DNA of 64,000 nt, taken from NCBI GenBank assembly GCA_934045075.1, contig OW203736.1, positions 986,591 through 1,050,590 of the forward strand, given 5' to 3'. Positions 53,918 through 64,000 of this stretch are shown here, piece after piece. The notes below the pieces were generated by a model. It searched no databases. It worked only from the letters and a program-made list of their open reading frames with translations, and was not told the DNA's origin. Position 1 is the stretch's first letter; each line of letters starts with the position of its first letter. This DNA is from Yponomeuta sedellus. Lineage: Eukaryota; Arthropoda; Insecta; Lepidoptera; Yponomeutidae. The translations under genes and the position numbers were made by a program.

Positions 53918-56900
53918 AGGTAAAGTCACTAATGCTCGACACTTTAATGAAAACACCATGTTTATATGAAAATAATTATTTATTTATGAAACATAACAAC
54001 CACAGGTTTTTTATATGAATGCAGTGTATCTTAGAAAATTATATTATGTAATAAAATTTCCAATAATCAACATACTTTTAATTATAATATTTTTTTTTTA
54101 TATATTGTCTTGGGTACTAATAGATAACACCATGAAAAAAGAAAATCACCTTAAGTAGACAGCCAAATGCACTAATGGTTGACATCATATTAATTTAATG
54201 CAGTTGGAGTTTTAAAAGCATCAGTCTAAATTAACTTACATAATAAAATTACTTATCCATCAACCTCTAAGGCATTGTCAAATTTGTACTTAATTCTGTC
54301 GCCAGTTATAATCATATTTGGTACGTCAAGAACTTTAATTATTTGAGATTCAGTTATAGCACTAATATCCCTATCATTTTGAAAACTGATTTAGATTCAT
54401 CACATGCTACCATTGCCATAACTTCAATTTCTGTTTTAGTTACTTTTTGTATGATACAAACATATTTGTAATATCTCTTTTTGCCAGGAAACTTAACAAT
54501 AACATAGTCACCTTGCTTAATTCTACTTTCTTCCTCATTTCTTTCTTTCTCATTTATTTTTTCCTCATTTCTTCCTTCTTCATTTTCGTCATCAGTGGCT
54601 TCATCAGAAATATCATTCGCGCTGTCTCCAGATTCCTCCCATTCTTCTTCAGTGGTTGAGCTATTATAGTCAGTCTTTTTAGGCTTGTTTTTTATTATAT
54701 TTTTGCCTTTCTTTAATAACCTCTTATCAGTCTTAAGTTTCCGTGCTTTTTCAGTCTCTTCTTTCTTTTTCTTCCTTTCCTCAGCTTTTCTCTTTTTCTC
54801 ATCTTCTAATTCAGTCTTTTTCTTCTCTTTACTTTCATGGTATCTTTGCCATGCTAAAGATGATACAACAGATGGCACTTTTTCTTTCTTTCTTCCTTTT
54901 GTGTTTTGTTTAGGGGTTGGCCAAAACAATGCTCTTTTAAATGGACTAGGTATTACCATATTATTGCAATTATTTGTAAAAATTTCTTGTGGCCTTTGAT
55001 GACTTGGTATCGATGATCCTGTATTTATTGTGCCTTCGAGATTTTGAGTCGTGTTTTCTTGAACTTCTTTGCAGGGAGTTTTAGGGTCTTCATTTTGAGG
55101 TAAATATTGGAACGGAAAATCCAAAGTTGCAACTTGTGATGTGGATGGCATTGTTAATTGATCGCTACTCGGAACTGTATTAAGCGGTGGTAATATTTGA
55201 GTTGTACTACCTTGTTCTGTTAAAGAATTATTCAAGGTGGAGAGATTTTCAGTTGGTGGTAAATCTTCTTTAGTTTTTGTTAGTAGGTCTTCAATTTTCT
55301 TATAAAATGAAAACAATCCAATATTTTCGTCAATTTTTTCTGAAGCAATATATTTGTCCAGGAATTTAAGGCCCAGTTCCATTTCTTTAATTTTTGCCAT
55401 TTTTTGTAATGCCATGAATTCATCAATTGGTGATTCATCTGATGCACAACACACTTCATCAGGATTCCAGGGTGAGAGTCCACACTTACGAAACCCGTTT
55501 TGAAACATTTCAGGTGATAATGTGTCTTTCAGTACTTTGTTTAGCAAAGGACCAAAATGAACTTTTCTCAAAATGGGGGAATCAATGTGTTCTAAACGCC
55601 AAGCCTGCACAGCAGATTTCCAGGAGCCCTTTAAGCTTCTGAAAATAGCTACATCCATGGGCTGTAAGAGATGGGTGGCATTAGGAAAGAGAGCAATTAG
55701 GATTATCCCATTTTCCGAACAAAACTTGCTCACGTGGAATGACATATGTGATGTGTGCCCATCCATAAAAAGTATGACTGGTTTTTGAATACCATTGTCA
55801 TTCAACCATTTATCAAATATATTGCAGATATATTCATAAAATGTCTCCATCGTCATCCAACCACTGTCGGACCGTCCAATGCCCCAAGTTACAGGAATAG
55901 ACAAGCTCAATTCTCTTGGTATTCTTAAATACTTAAAAATAACCATGGGTGGTAGAACTTGACCAGCAGCATTACCACCCAAAAGAACTGTGAAACATTC
56001 TTTTTCGTCTGAGTTAACTTGCTGATACACCGATTTTTCGCCTTTAGCTGCTAGTACCTTGTTCCCTTTCGGGTTCAAAAAAAATGCAGTCTCATCCATA
56101 TTAAAAATTCGATGAGGTTCAGCCAAAATATTTGCATAATGGTTTTCTTCAAGATAGGTGCTGACTTCTTCGAACCAATTCTTTATCTGTGCCTTTGTGA
56201 CGGAAACTCTGGACGAAGTTAAATTTTGAGGCTGTCTAGGGATAAGCTCTGGATGTCGTTTTAAAAAGCTGCTGTACCATCTTTTACCAGGCCTCCCATC
56301 TTTAAACGGAGTTTCTAAATTCAAATCGTCAACAATTTTTTTCACACTATCTTGTAAATTATCTTTGCCTATTGAAAATCCTTGTTTCACCATTGCTTTA
56401 GCCCACTTTACAAGCAAAGCTTCAGTATCATCCGAGATGTAGCATGTTCTTCCCATTTTTCGTTTCATTGGTGTCTTACCCTTTACTTTATTCAACAGAG
56501 TTACCCTAGGTACCCCAAATTTTTTTGCCGCAGTGGATGTCGGAACTCCTCTTTTGCATTCCTGAATAGCGGCGTCCATTTCAGCCTCAGAGTACCGAAA
56601 CATCTGTCCTTTTATTGGTGGCATAATTATCAGTCTGGAACAATAGAACCAATAATTGACATCATGTATACCCCAATATTAGACACCATGTCTACTTTTA
56701 GTTAAAGTGATCCAAAATTGCTTATATCTCTACAGTAATCTTTTCGTTGGGAACAGAGTTCAAAATCGTGCCAAACCGAATATATGAGTTAATATCTTGA
56801 AACACCAATGGAAGACATGCCTGTCATCTATTGGATATTCATTAGTTTTAGAACTAATAGCAGACATCAAAATTTGTCAGAAAAAATATTAATAGCAAAC

Positions 56901-57257
56901 ACAAGAAAAGCACATTTATCACTATCCCAACTTATTATTGATCCGTTGACAAAACAGTAAAAAGTATTTTTTAATAAATATCGATTAAAAACTCACCTTC
57001 AAATTTCGACGTCCTTAACCTAAAAAATTAGAAATGGCGGAACGCGTGCACACTCAGCTACATGATTGACAACGACTGATGCCATTTTGCAATGTCGTTT
57101 AGAAACTGTTGGGAGTTTTTGAGAACAATTCATAGATGGTGCTAGGTGTTCTACGATATCGAAATAAGAGTCATTTTACTAAAATTGACTTTAATACAAC
57201 AACTTTTTTCGTAGGTGTCATCCATTAGGTCACTGTCTGGCATTAGTGACTTTACCT
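53918..57257 (-). mobile_element. pogo-superfamily DNA transposon, almost complete
   Basis: 3,340 bp. The ends AGGTAAAGTCACTAATGC and GCATTAGTGACTTTACCT are inverted copies, and TA flanks both sides (53916-53917, 57258-57259), as expected for Tc1/mariner/pogo insertion. It encodes one long transposase. Both ends carry repeats of a CTAAT...GACA motif. It lies in an intron of the - strand secreted-protein gene. Confidence 0.93.
54354..56624 (-). CDS. pogo/Tigger-type transposase, C-terminus frameshifted
   Basis: 756 residues. The order is a Psq-type helix-turn-helix (about 10-50, STAAKKFGVPRVTL), a CENP-B/Tc5-type helix-turn-helix (about 60-130, GRPGKRWYSSFLKRHPEL), then the DDE core with Asp177 (NMDETAF), Asp287 (FMDGHTSH) and Asp323 (LLQPMDVAIF), 35 residues between the last two. 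All catalytic residues are present. A long Lys/Glu-rich stretch (about 600-690) and a short domain beginning IKQGDYVIVKFPGKKRYYKY follow. At about 54375 the frame slips: another frame stays open for some 40 codons to a stop at 54253-54255 with protein-like sequence, so the last residues here are probably wrong. The core enzyme may still work. Confidence 0.93.
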   Translation of the reverse strand: MPPIKGQMFRYSEAEMDAAIQECKRGVPTSTAAKKFGVPRVTLLNKVKGKTPMKRKMGRTCYISDDTEALLVKWAKAMVKQGFSIGKDNLQDSVKKIVDDLNLETPFKDGRPGKRWYSSFLKRHPELIPRQPQNLTSSRVSVTKAQIKNWFEEVSTYLEENHYANILAEPHRIFNMDETAFFLNPKGNKVLAAKGEKSVYQQVNSDEKECFTVLLGGNAAGQVLPPMVIFKYLRIPRELSLSIPVTWGIGRSDSGWMTMETFYEYICNIFDKWLNDNGIQKPVILFMDGHTSHMSFHVSKFCSENGIILIALFPNATHLLQPMDVAIFRSLKGSWKSAVQAWRLEHIDSPILRKVHFGPLLNKVLKDTLSPEMFQNGFRKCGLSPWNPDEVCCASDESPIDEFMALQKMAKIKEMELGLKFLDKYIASEKIDENIGLFSFYKKIEDLLTKTKEDLPPTENLSTLNNSLTEQGSTTQILPPLNTVPSSDQLTMPSTSQVATLDFPFQYLPQNEDPKTPCKEVQENTTQNLEGTINTGSSIPSHQRPQEIFTNNCNNMVIPSPFKRALFWPTPKQNTKGRKKEKVPSVVSSLAWQRYHESKEKKKTELEDEKKRKAEERKKKKEETEKARKLKTDKRLLKKGKNIIKNKPKKTDYNSSTTEEEWEESGDSANDISDEATDDENEEGRNEEKINEKERNEEESRIKQGDYVIVKFPGKKRYYKYVCIIQKVTKTEIEVMAMVACDESKSVFKMIGILVL

Positions 57258-57259
57258 TA

Positions 57260-57877
57260 ATTAAGAAATAATACTTTAGTTTGCCGCCTTTTTTATTTTT
57301 TTAAATACACTAACATATTTGAGCACCATGTTTAACCGCACAAAAACCAATACCATAGACTGTTTTTTTTGTTAATCTAAGTATGCTTACATAACTTAGT
57401 AGGTGGTTGGCTGTATGTAATTTTTCCTTGGTCAGTTTAATTTTAGTAAGTAAATTTAAAAAGTTAGAGCAGCGGACGGTAATGGATTTTCATACTTACT
57501 TTACTGGCTTAGGCCAGTAAAGTGAAGCGGGAGCCATAAAAGAGAAACTTTGTGGCTTTATTTCATGGTAATAACACAAACATTTCCGAGCATGTTTGAG
57601 AAAAAATAATTAATTTCTTAACACTGATATTAATTTCCTACTGACACTTAGACCAAAACTAACTGAACAAAATATATAAAGTGTAGCATGTAACTTCTTT
57701 TCCCCTGTGCGGTCATAGTCAGACAAGCTGGGTTCAAAGAAGAAACAATAAATGATAAAAAAATATTTGAACGCTCTCACTAGTAACCGAAGACGGATCC
57801 TCCGTGACCTCGTATCGTAGGACCTATGAAATTTTAAAAAATTCTAGCTCTATTCATCTTAACGAATTTTATCTCTA
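57260..57877. other. no gene recognised
   Basis: AT-rich intron sequence of the - strand gene. Confidence 0.4.
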
Positions 57878-58532
57878 ATTTAAAAACCTATTTAGAGGCT
57901 AAAAATTTCACCCATGCCGGGATTCGAACCCGCAACCTCTGGCTATCCGTACCAGCGCTCTACCAATTGAGCCAATGGGCGACTCACGGCATCAGTGAAA
58001 TTTCGAACCTCTTTACAATATTCTCTGTATTACGTACAGGCAGCGACATCTGACTTAAGCAAATTGCATTACTTACAGCCCCGACTACCTACTTTGCAGT
58101 TAGGTTTAACATCGGCACGATATCACTGTACCCACATGATTACACTATTTTTATTTTTAATGCACTAACCCGTGCTAAGGAACAAATTTAAAAACCTATT
58201 TAGAGGCTAAAAATTTCACCCATGCCGGGATTCGAACCCGCAACCTCTGGCTATCCGTACCAGCGCTCTACCAATTGAGCCAATGGGCGACTCACGGCAT
58301 CAGTGAAATTTCGAACCTCTTTACAATATTCTCTGTATTACGTACAGGCAGCGACATCTGACTTAAGCAAATTGCATTACTTACAGCCCCGACTACCTAC
58401 TTTGCAGTTAGGTTTAACATCGGAACGATATCACTGTACTCACATGATTACACTATTTTTATTTTTAATGCACTAACCCGTGCTAAGGAACAAATTTAAA
58501 AACCTATTTAGAGGCTAAAAATTTCACCCATG
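57878..58532 (-). mobile_element. tRNA-like repeats, two and a part in tandem
   Basis: Units 57889-58186 and 58190-58487 are almost identical (about 301-bp period), followed by the first 45 bp of a third. Junctions read AATGCACTAACCCGTGCTAA then CCTATTTAGAGGC. Confidence 0.93.
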
Positions 58533-58756
58533 AATTTTATCTCGTTTCCTCCGAAAATAAGATTATGATTTTGTTTTAGGTTTCCTGTTCACTTGTGAGA
58601 CCAAAGATTGCTTATCTACACCTAAATATTCAGTAAAATTTTTCAATGCTTTAGGGGGCCACCTCAAGATGAATTTGTTATAGTTTCATTTTAATACCGG
58701 TAATATTTTGGCATTCAGAAAACCAAGATTTTGTATGTCTCCACGCCCATGCCACA

Positions 58757-59165
58757 CCTCTAAATAACTACGCCAGGCCGAAGGCCGAGCCCCATCATGC
58801 GGGTGCGAGGAAACTTGCCGCGACGAGGTTGAAGGCCGAGCTCAATACAGGTCGCGGCACGGCCGAAGGCTGTGAAGCGGGCTAGAGGAATACTCCCACG
58901 GCGATTCCAAATGCTGAGCTCTATTTAAGCTGATGCCAAATGGAGAGACTATTAGCGCGGCCGAAGGCCGCGACATTTACTTAAAGTTGCTGTTAGGACG
59001 CCTGTCGCGCCTTTGTACAGGCCGCGGCTGAAGGCTCAGACCATTTATGTTCCCATTTAAAAGTCCTTATTCTAAGTAATTAGCGAGACCGAAGACTGGG
59101 CCCAGCAATGCAAGCACGAAGAATTCTACTCTGGAGATGTCGAAAGCTGAGCGCCGTTCAGGTCG
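58757..59165. repeat. GC-rich block with recurring GGCCGAAGGCCG motif
   Basis: Variants of GGCCGAAGGC(C/T)G or its relaxed form occur about eight times at irregular spacing (58775, 58829, 58860, 58960, 59025, 59090 and others) in an otherwise AT-rich region. Composition differs sharply from its neighbours. No protein recognised. Confidence 0.55.
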
Positions 59166-59600
59166 AAGAGATAATTCGTGACTATTCCAGTCCCCACCTT
59201 CAATCGTTAACATTAAATAACTAGGTGCAGTGGAGCGTTTTTAGGCTACATAAAAAACAGACAATTTATGTAAGGATAATAAAGAAAAAAATCTGTCGTT
59301 TCCTTTGCAAATATTCTAGATAGTTTAACACCATTAGACCATATTCATTATACTAGCTAAAAAATATCGTACGATATAAATTTTTAATGCAGGCAGGTGG
59401 TACCTATGACTATATCAAACAAGTATATCAGTAAAAATATTTATGATTTGCCGAGACATGTCCATTGTCGAACAAAAGAAAATAAAGCAATAAACTAAAA
59501 TTCATTTAGGACATAAAATAATATAACGATTTAATGCATGTAAACAGAACAGATGGACCTTTAAATTTTATCGTTTTACTGAGTCACTAAAAGGTCAAAA

Positions 59601-60058
59601 ATAAAAAAAATATTTAAAAAAATAAAAGAACCCGACTGCAGTGATAAATCAACTGAAAGGGAAAAAATAAGATAACTTTATTTTCAAATGCTAATGTCGA
59701 ATCAGAAGAGTTCCTGCTGCTTTACTTGAGGGACCAAATAATATAACTTTATAAGCATTATTTGCTCAAACTGTTGCATTTATTATTTTATATAAAATGA
59801 TGCAGTCGGGACCCATAAGAGGACTTTAAACAAACAGTAATGGGTCCCGACTGCAACATTTTATATAAAATAATAAATGCAACAGTTTGAGCAAATAATG
59901 CTTATAAAGTTATATTATTCGGTCCCTCAAGTAAAGCAGCATGAACTCTTCTGATTCGACATTAGCATTTGAAAATAAAGTTATCTTATTTTTTCCCTTT
60001 CAGTTGATTTATCACTGCAGTCGGGTTCTTTTATTTTTTTAAATATTTTTTTTTTTAT
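59601..60058. mobile_element. 458-bp near-perfect palindrome (foldback element)
   Basis: Arm 59601-59816 pairs with 59840-60058 almost base for base around a 23-nt loop. It contains ACCCGACTGCAGTGATAAAT at the outer side and GCAGTCGGGACCCAT at the inner side. No coding capacity. Very few mismatches suggest it is recent. Confidence 0.92.
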
Positions 60059-60139
60059 GTTCTCTATCTATCTAAAGAATACCTTACACTAACTTATCAT
60101 CACACATCACCTGACGATAATGCTTCCACGTGTACTCAC

Positions 60140-60299
60140 GTCACAGCCTGGTTGAACTGGTCGAATGCGCGCATCCAGATCTTGCCGATACGGGCGCCAA
60201 TGGGTGAGCTCAGCACCTGTTTGGCCAAAGACTGGAAGTCTTCCAGGTTCGCCGTCAACAGGATGTAGGAGTGAGACGCCTGGGCCAGGAGGAAAACGG
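60140..60299 (-). CDS. coding exon of unrecognised secreted-protein gene
   Basis: 160 nt with acceptor TTTTCGCTTCAG and donor GTGAGT. Two bases finish a codon, then it reads VFLLAQASHSYILLTANLED and on to KIWMRAFDQFNQAVT. The first ten residues look like the end of a signal peptide, cleaved near the Ser-His-Ser, so the gene probably encodes a small secreted protein of about 100 residues. Two bases are left at the 3' end, which join the single leading base of the 50966-51101 exon to give Thr. The start exon must lie above 60300 and I could not identify it. Confidence 0.72.
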
Positions 60300-60397
60300 C
60301 TGAAGCGAAAAGAGGAAGACGTAAAGCTCCAGAGTAGTGGTTAACTAAATTCTGGAATCACTTTCTGAAATTTTTGTGGTAAGAGTCCGAACAGGTT

Positions 60398-60761
60398 AAG
60401 GATTTCCAATATACGATATCAACCCTTGTATGTCCCCACTGCTGGGGATCTCTTCCTGCATCGCAGGAAGCTTAGGCCATATGCTGCGAAGCTTAAGCCA
60501 TACTCTACCACGGGGGCTAAGTCCGGGTTGGTGGAGGAGTGTAAGACAATGGCGATGTCAGAAGTCATCAAGCCGCCCATAAGGCCTCTGATATGGCTAA
60601 ACGCCATTTCTTGACAACCGGCATCAACGGCTTAACTTGCCTTGCGAAGCACGGAAGCGCTCGGAAAAATGCCGCGCCTGTTGTTGCTTAACACAAGTGA
60701 TTGAATCCAATCACTCGGTTCGACTAGGCCACGAGCACTTCGTGGATTTCGAAGGATTTCC
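60398..60761 (-). mobile_element. 5S-derived SINE with likely 10-bp target duplication
   Basis: Copy 60414-60745 with an internal duplication (TTAGGCCATATGCTGCGAAG...). AAGGATTTCC occurs at 60398 and 60752. It lies just upstream of the coding exon. Confidence 0.8.
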
Positions 60762-61035
60762 GGAATCAAGTTAATAATGTACGGTGCTTTTGAAAGTTGT
60801 CATTCAAATGTGTAAGATGTATTTAAAATTGGCCTTACAGAAAATCTGATAACTTTTTCATTCTACGAGTATAAAAACGAACAATTTCTTATAAACATGT
60901 GGCCAGAGCCAGTGTCTATTCTACTGCATTTAGGTACAAACTTACAAATACAACATTATTTATTTCAGCAAAGATTTAAGAGGTACAGGTCCTTCACGCG
61001 TCAGAGTATTAGAACCGCCCCGTCACATACATTGG

Positions 61036-61425
61036 CATCTGCGCCTACGCAATGAGGTGATTTATTCAGCGTCCAGTGGCATCTTCACTCACACTAGATA
61101 GTTGAAGGGACCACTCGGATGTTGCAATGCCTGGGACACGGTTTAAGATGGTTTAAACTGTCCCAGCACCTATACCATCTGACAGCTTAGTCGGCCTAGC
61201 CCACAGGAAAGTCTAGTCAATACGTGGGGAGCGAACCAAGTCACAGGTTTCCTCACGATGTTTTCTTTACTGTTAGCTTGTGGTATTGCGATTACAAATT
61301 CGCAAATGTACGTAACTTTGAAATTAAACAAAGTCATTTGTACATGCCCGCATGGGGATCAAACCTGGGTCTCTCGCTTGCGAGTCCATTGTTCTACCCA
61401 CTGAGCTACCACCGCGCTCAGATTC
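61036..61425 (-). mobile_element. tRNA-headed SINE, third family, full length
   Basis: The - strand head is GGTGGTAGCTCAGTGGGTAG with box-B-like GGTTTGATCCCCATGCGGG. The body runs through GAGGAAACCTGTGACTTGG to the GGTCCCTTCA region. This is the family that broke the Polinton polymerase. Confidence 0.85.
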
Positions 61426-61552
61426 TATTCAGCTGCAAAAGTCCCTTATATATTATCGCGCGAAAGTTGATATTCAGGAAAGAGTGTCAAAACACATTGT
61501 TAAAGTGGAGCCTCAATGCTTGTTAGATAGGTGCAGTCCGTTCAATACCTAA

Positions 61553-61620
61553 TCCCATCTATGGCCAGAAGCAATGTATGTGCATGTACTTATATAAATG
61601 TTATTTATATAATTCGAGAG
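61553..61620 (-). mobile_element. 3' fragment of the 18217-type SINE
   Basis: GGCCAGAAGCAATGTATGTG and an ATGTTAT tail. Confidence 0.55.
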
Positions 61621-61862
61621 AACATGAAAAACTTAAATATTTTTCATCTATACATTTTAATTTATTTTTTAAGTGATACATAAAATACTACGAGCTACCG
61701 TCTGCCTATACTGATCTATGGGTCTGCCACTCAAAACCATGAGCCGTTTTAAATCCGCTATTTGACTCTCTTTTCAAGTAAGTCTTAAACGGTAAATAAC
61801 TCTTTCATTAGACCAAAAAATATTTTGATATATTTTTTGAGGACCTAAGTAAAGGCGTTTTT

Positions 61863-62225
61863 AATCCTTGTATGTCCCCACTGCTGGGGCACGGGTCTCT
61901 TCCTGCGTCGCAGGAAGGCTAGGCCATACTCCACCACGGGGGCCAAGTCCGGGTTGGTGGAGGATTGTAAGACAGTGGCGGGCCTTACTGTCAGAAGTCA
62001 TCAAGCCGCCCATAAGGCCTCTGACATGGCTTAACGACTGCCATTATATGACAGCCGGCACCAACGGCTTAGCGTGCCTTGCGAAGCACGGAAGCGCTCG
62101 GAAAAAATGCCACTAGCGGTAGTCATTCATGGGACGCTCACCCATCCCGTACCTGACCGCGCCTGTTGTTGCTTAACCAAGTGATTGGTTCCAATCACTC
62201 GGTTCGCCTAGGCCACGAGCGCTTC
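61863..62225 (-). mobile_element. 5S-derived SINE, full length
   Basis: Complete copy with 5S-like head at 62130-62225 and tail at 61863. A short insertion (CATTCATGGG) lies in the head. Target duplication not clear. Confidence 0.87.
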
Positions 62226-62422
62226 AAAGTGTAAGTAAAAGCAAAGCAATGTAAGTAAAAGCAACATAAAAATATATTTTAAAACTTTATTTTCCTAAAC
62301 AGCCAAAAACGCGGTCAGCCATTTTTGTCTATGGTTTGAAGTCCAAAAAATTGTAAACAAAGTTTGACATTCAATTTTCTGTAAGTGATCTCTGACCATA
62401 GTGAAATAAAAACAACGCAACC

Positions 62423-62635
62423 ATGATTTCATCGAATTTACATCCAAAAATATACCAACTATTGCTTTGTTCGAGAATGAAAAAAACAGGTCAATAAAGA
62501 CCCCCGGGAAGTTGTGGATTCGTGTACCTACCCAGTGAAATTACCATTCGAAAAACTTGACTCAAACTTGCCAAAAGAGACCCCGACTCTTTATCAATTG
62601 AACCTCGGGTGTATTTATGTGAAGATCACTTTGAA
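62423..62635 (+). pseudogene. decayed THAP-domain exon
   Basis: An ATG at 62423 opens a 71-codon frame ending VYLCEDHFE just before a GTAAGT donor. The Cys-x2-His-Phe ending and the upstream GFVYLPSEITIRKT and KLAKRDP pattern fit a THAP zinc-binding domain. TAA (62495) and TGA (62558, at the position of the invariant Trp) break it. It may come from a THAP-bearing transposon such as a P or Kolobok relative. Confidence 0.55.
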
Positions 62636-62639
62636 GTAA

Positions 62640-64000
62640 GTCTTATAATAAACCATGTCCACTGGCTCTGGCTGAAAGATGTTTGTTTACATACTTTAGG
62701 TGGTTTCAAGACGGCGGATAGCGTTTTCGCCGTTACGAATTAATTATAAGAGGAAAAAAGTTTTTTACTTTGCAAATTTTGCAGCCATCCTGCAATATTC
62801 ATTTATCGCGTCAAATTTGATGCGTGTCAAATAGCGGATTCACAATGTACTTCATAGATGGCGCTTACAAGCGTTCACATAGAAGAACGGGGACACGTCT
62901 CTCAAATTTTGCTTAGCACGTACTAATATTGACAGCCGCATTTCGATTATTCTATGGCTACGTCTGTAAGCGCGCCATTTATGAAGTGCTTTGTGAATTT
63001 GTGCTGAAAACGCTCGTATTTACATGAAAACGTAGGTACCGCGTCGCCACAGACTATAAAAGAGATGATGGTCATTGTTTTTTTTATTCATTTTACCAGA
63101 CGATTAACAGTTTGTCCAAAAATTCAAGAAACCGGAAGTGAAACTTTATCATTGGTATTATTGAAAATTAAGACCATTTACTACCTTTGAATAAGCACAA
63201 AACATCTTTTTAATGAAATAACTGTAGTTTTTATTTTTATAATACTTTAAAGTGCAAGAAATTACACAGGCAAAAAGTCTGAGAAAACCTCACTTTTTAA
63301 TTTCTATATTTTTTTGGACAAAGTATACAAAACACAGATCACAGTTATACCAAATATAGACAATAAAAAATCCACGGATGTAAATCCGTGAAAAAATCGT
63401 ACATTATACACAATTTGAAAAATCTAATTGGTGGCATCACAATCCTTTACATTAGTATTGGGCCTGCTCGGACATCTTAAAGATCGCTCCGTACTGTTAC
63501 ATTTGAGACACTGTACTAGTACGGTATATTAGTACTATTAGGACCTCATAGTAGAACCATCTCAACGTTCACGTTTTGACCTTTCAGCCATAAAATATGC
63601 TTTTTTTTAGTATCTGTATTTTTACAGGACCATTAATTTATGATTAATATTTTTTATGTTGCCGTGCCACCATTATATTATGAGTACTATGATAAAAATC
63701 AATCAAAAAATATTTTTAGTTCGAGTAGTTTTTTTTCCTACGTACAATGAAATAATTATTACCATCTAGATTTTCGTAAGCTACTGTTGTTATTTCCAAG
63801 AACAAAAGTAGCTCGAAGAACAAGATTACTAGCACAGAAATAAGCGTCTCAAAGCGCACGAAACAGAAAAATCTCCTTCACCAATAATTCACTATAATAA
63901 CACAGTGAAAATATTATGTTATATTCGTTAGAGAAACTAACATCAAGAAAACAACACAGTATTACTTTTACAAAAGTACCTACTTGGATTAGCGCGCGAA
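62640..64000. other. no gene recognised
   Basis: AT-rich to the window end. An acceptor-like TTTTGCAG at about 62784 could belong to the THAP relic. Nothing else identified. Confidence 0.4.

Noticed and set aside
54447..54999. Phe/Ser-rich + strand frames
   Set aside because: Antisense shadows of the Lys/Glu-rich part of the pogo transposase.

Overview
The window looks like a piece of a lepidopteran (moth or butterfly) chromosome. It carries spliced genes with GT-AG introns, a very high load of short interspersed repeats, long CATA microsatellites and many foldback/MITE-type elements. Species cannot be told from the sequence alone.

Region 1 (about 1.5-15.5 kb) is an AT-rich Maverick/Polinton element, a virus-like DNA transposon. 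On the + strand are an unrecognised spliced gene (1594-3200), the protein-primed family B DNA polymerase (3317-7082, broken by two frameshifts and a SINE insertion) and a second small spliced gene (8030-8500). On the - strand lies a compact cluster of nine intact reading frames. In transcription order these are the packaging ATPase, a nuclear-looking conserved protein, a small fibre-like protein, a chromodomain integrase, a PLA2-domain/pVI-like protein, an adenain-type protease, the penton-like minor capsid protein, the hexon-like major capsid protein and a Cys/His-rich protein. Three gene junctions in this cluster are ATGA stop-start overlaps. The whole morphogenesis set is intact while the replication gene is dead. 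I could not find the terminal inverted repeats.

Region 2 (15.5-30.3 kb) is gene-poor and packed with repeats. These include a family that carries a tRNA-like domain between inverted termini, a SINE family whose 5' head matches 5S rRNA, tRNA-headed SINEs, a hAT-type element nested in another MITE, LINE 3' ends and a 225-bp CATA repeat.

Region 3 (30.3-37.2 kb) is a three-exon carboxyl/cholinesterase gene on the + strand (579 aa, complete Ser-Glu-His triad, signal peptide, hydrophobic C-terminus). Both introns contain repeats; intron 1 carries several tRNA-like copies, one of them a near-perfect palindrome.

Region 4 (37.2-64 kb) is again repeat-rich. Two phase-compatible exons on the - strand (60140-60299 and 50966-51101) look like the end of an unrecognised secreted-protein gene. 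Their 9-kb intron holds a nearly intact pogo-superfamily transposon (53918-57257, 756-aa transposase, matching terminal repeats, TA duplication). Other items are a 216-bp-arm palindrome (59601-60058), tandem copies of the tRNA-like repeat, a second CATA array and a decayed THAP-domain exon at 62423-62635.
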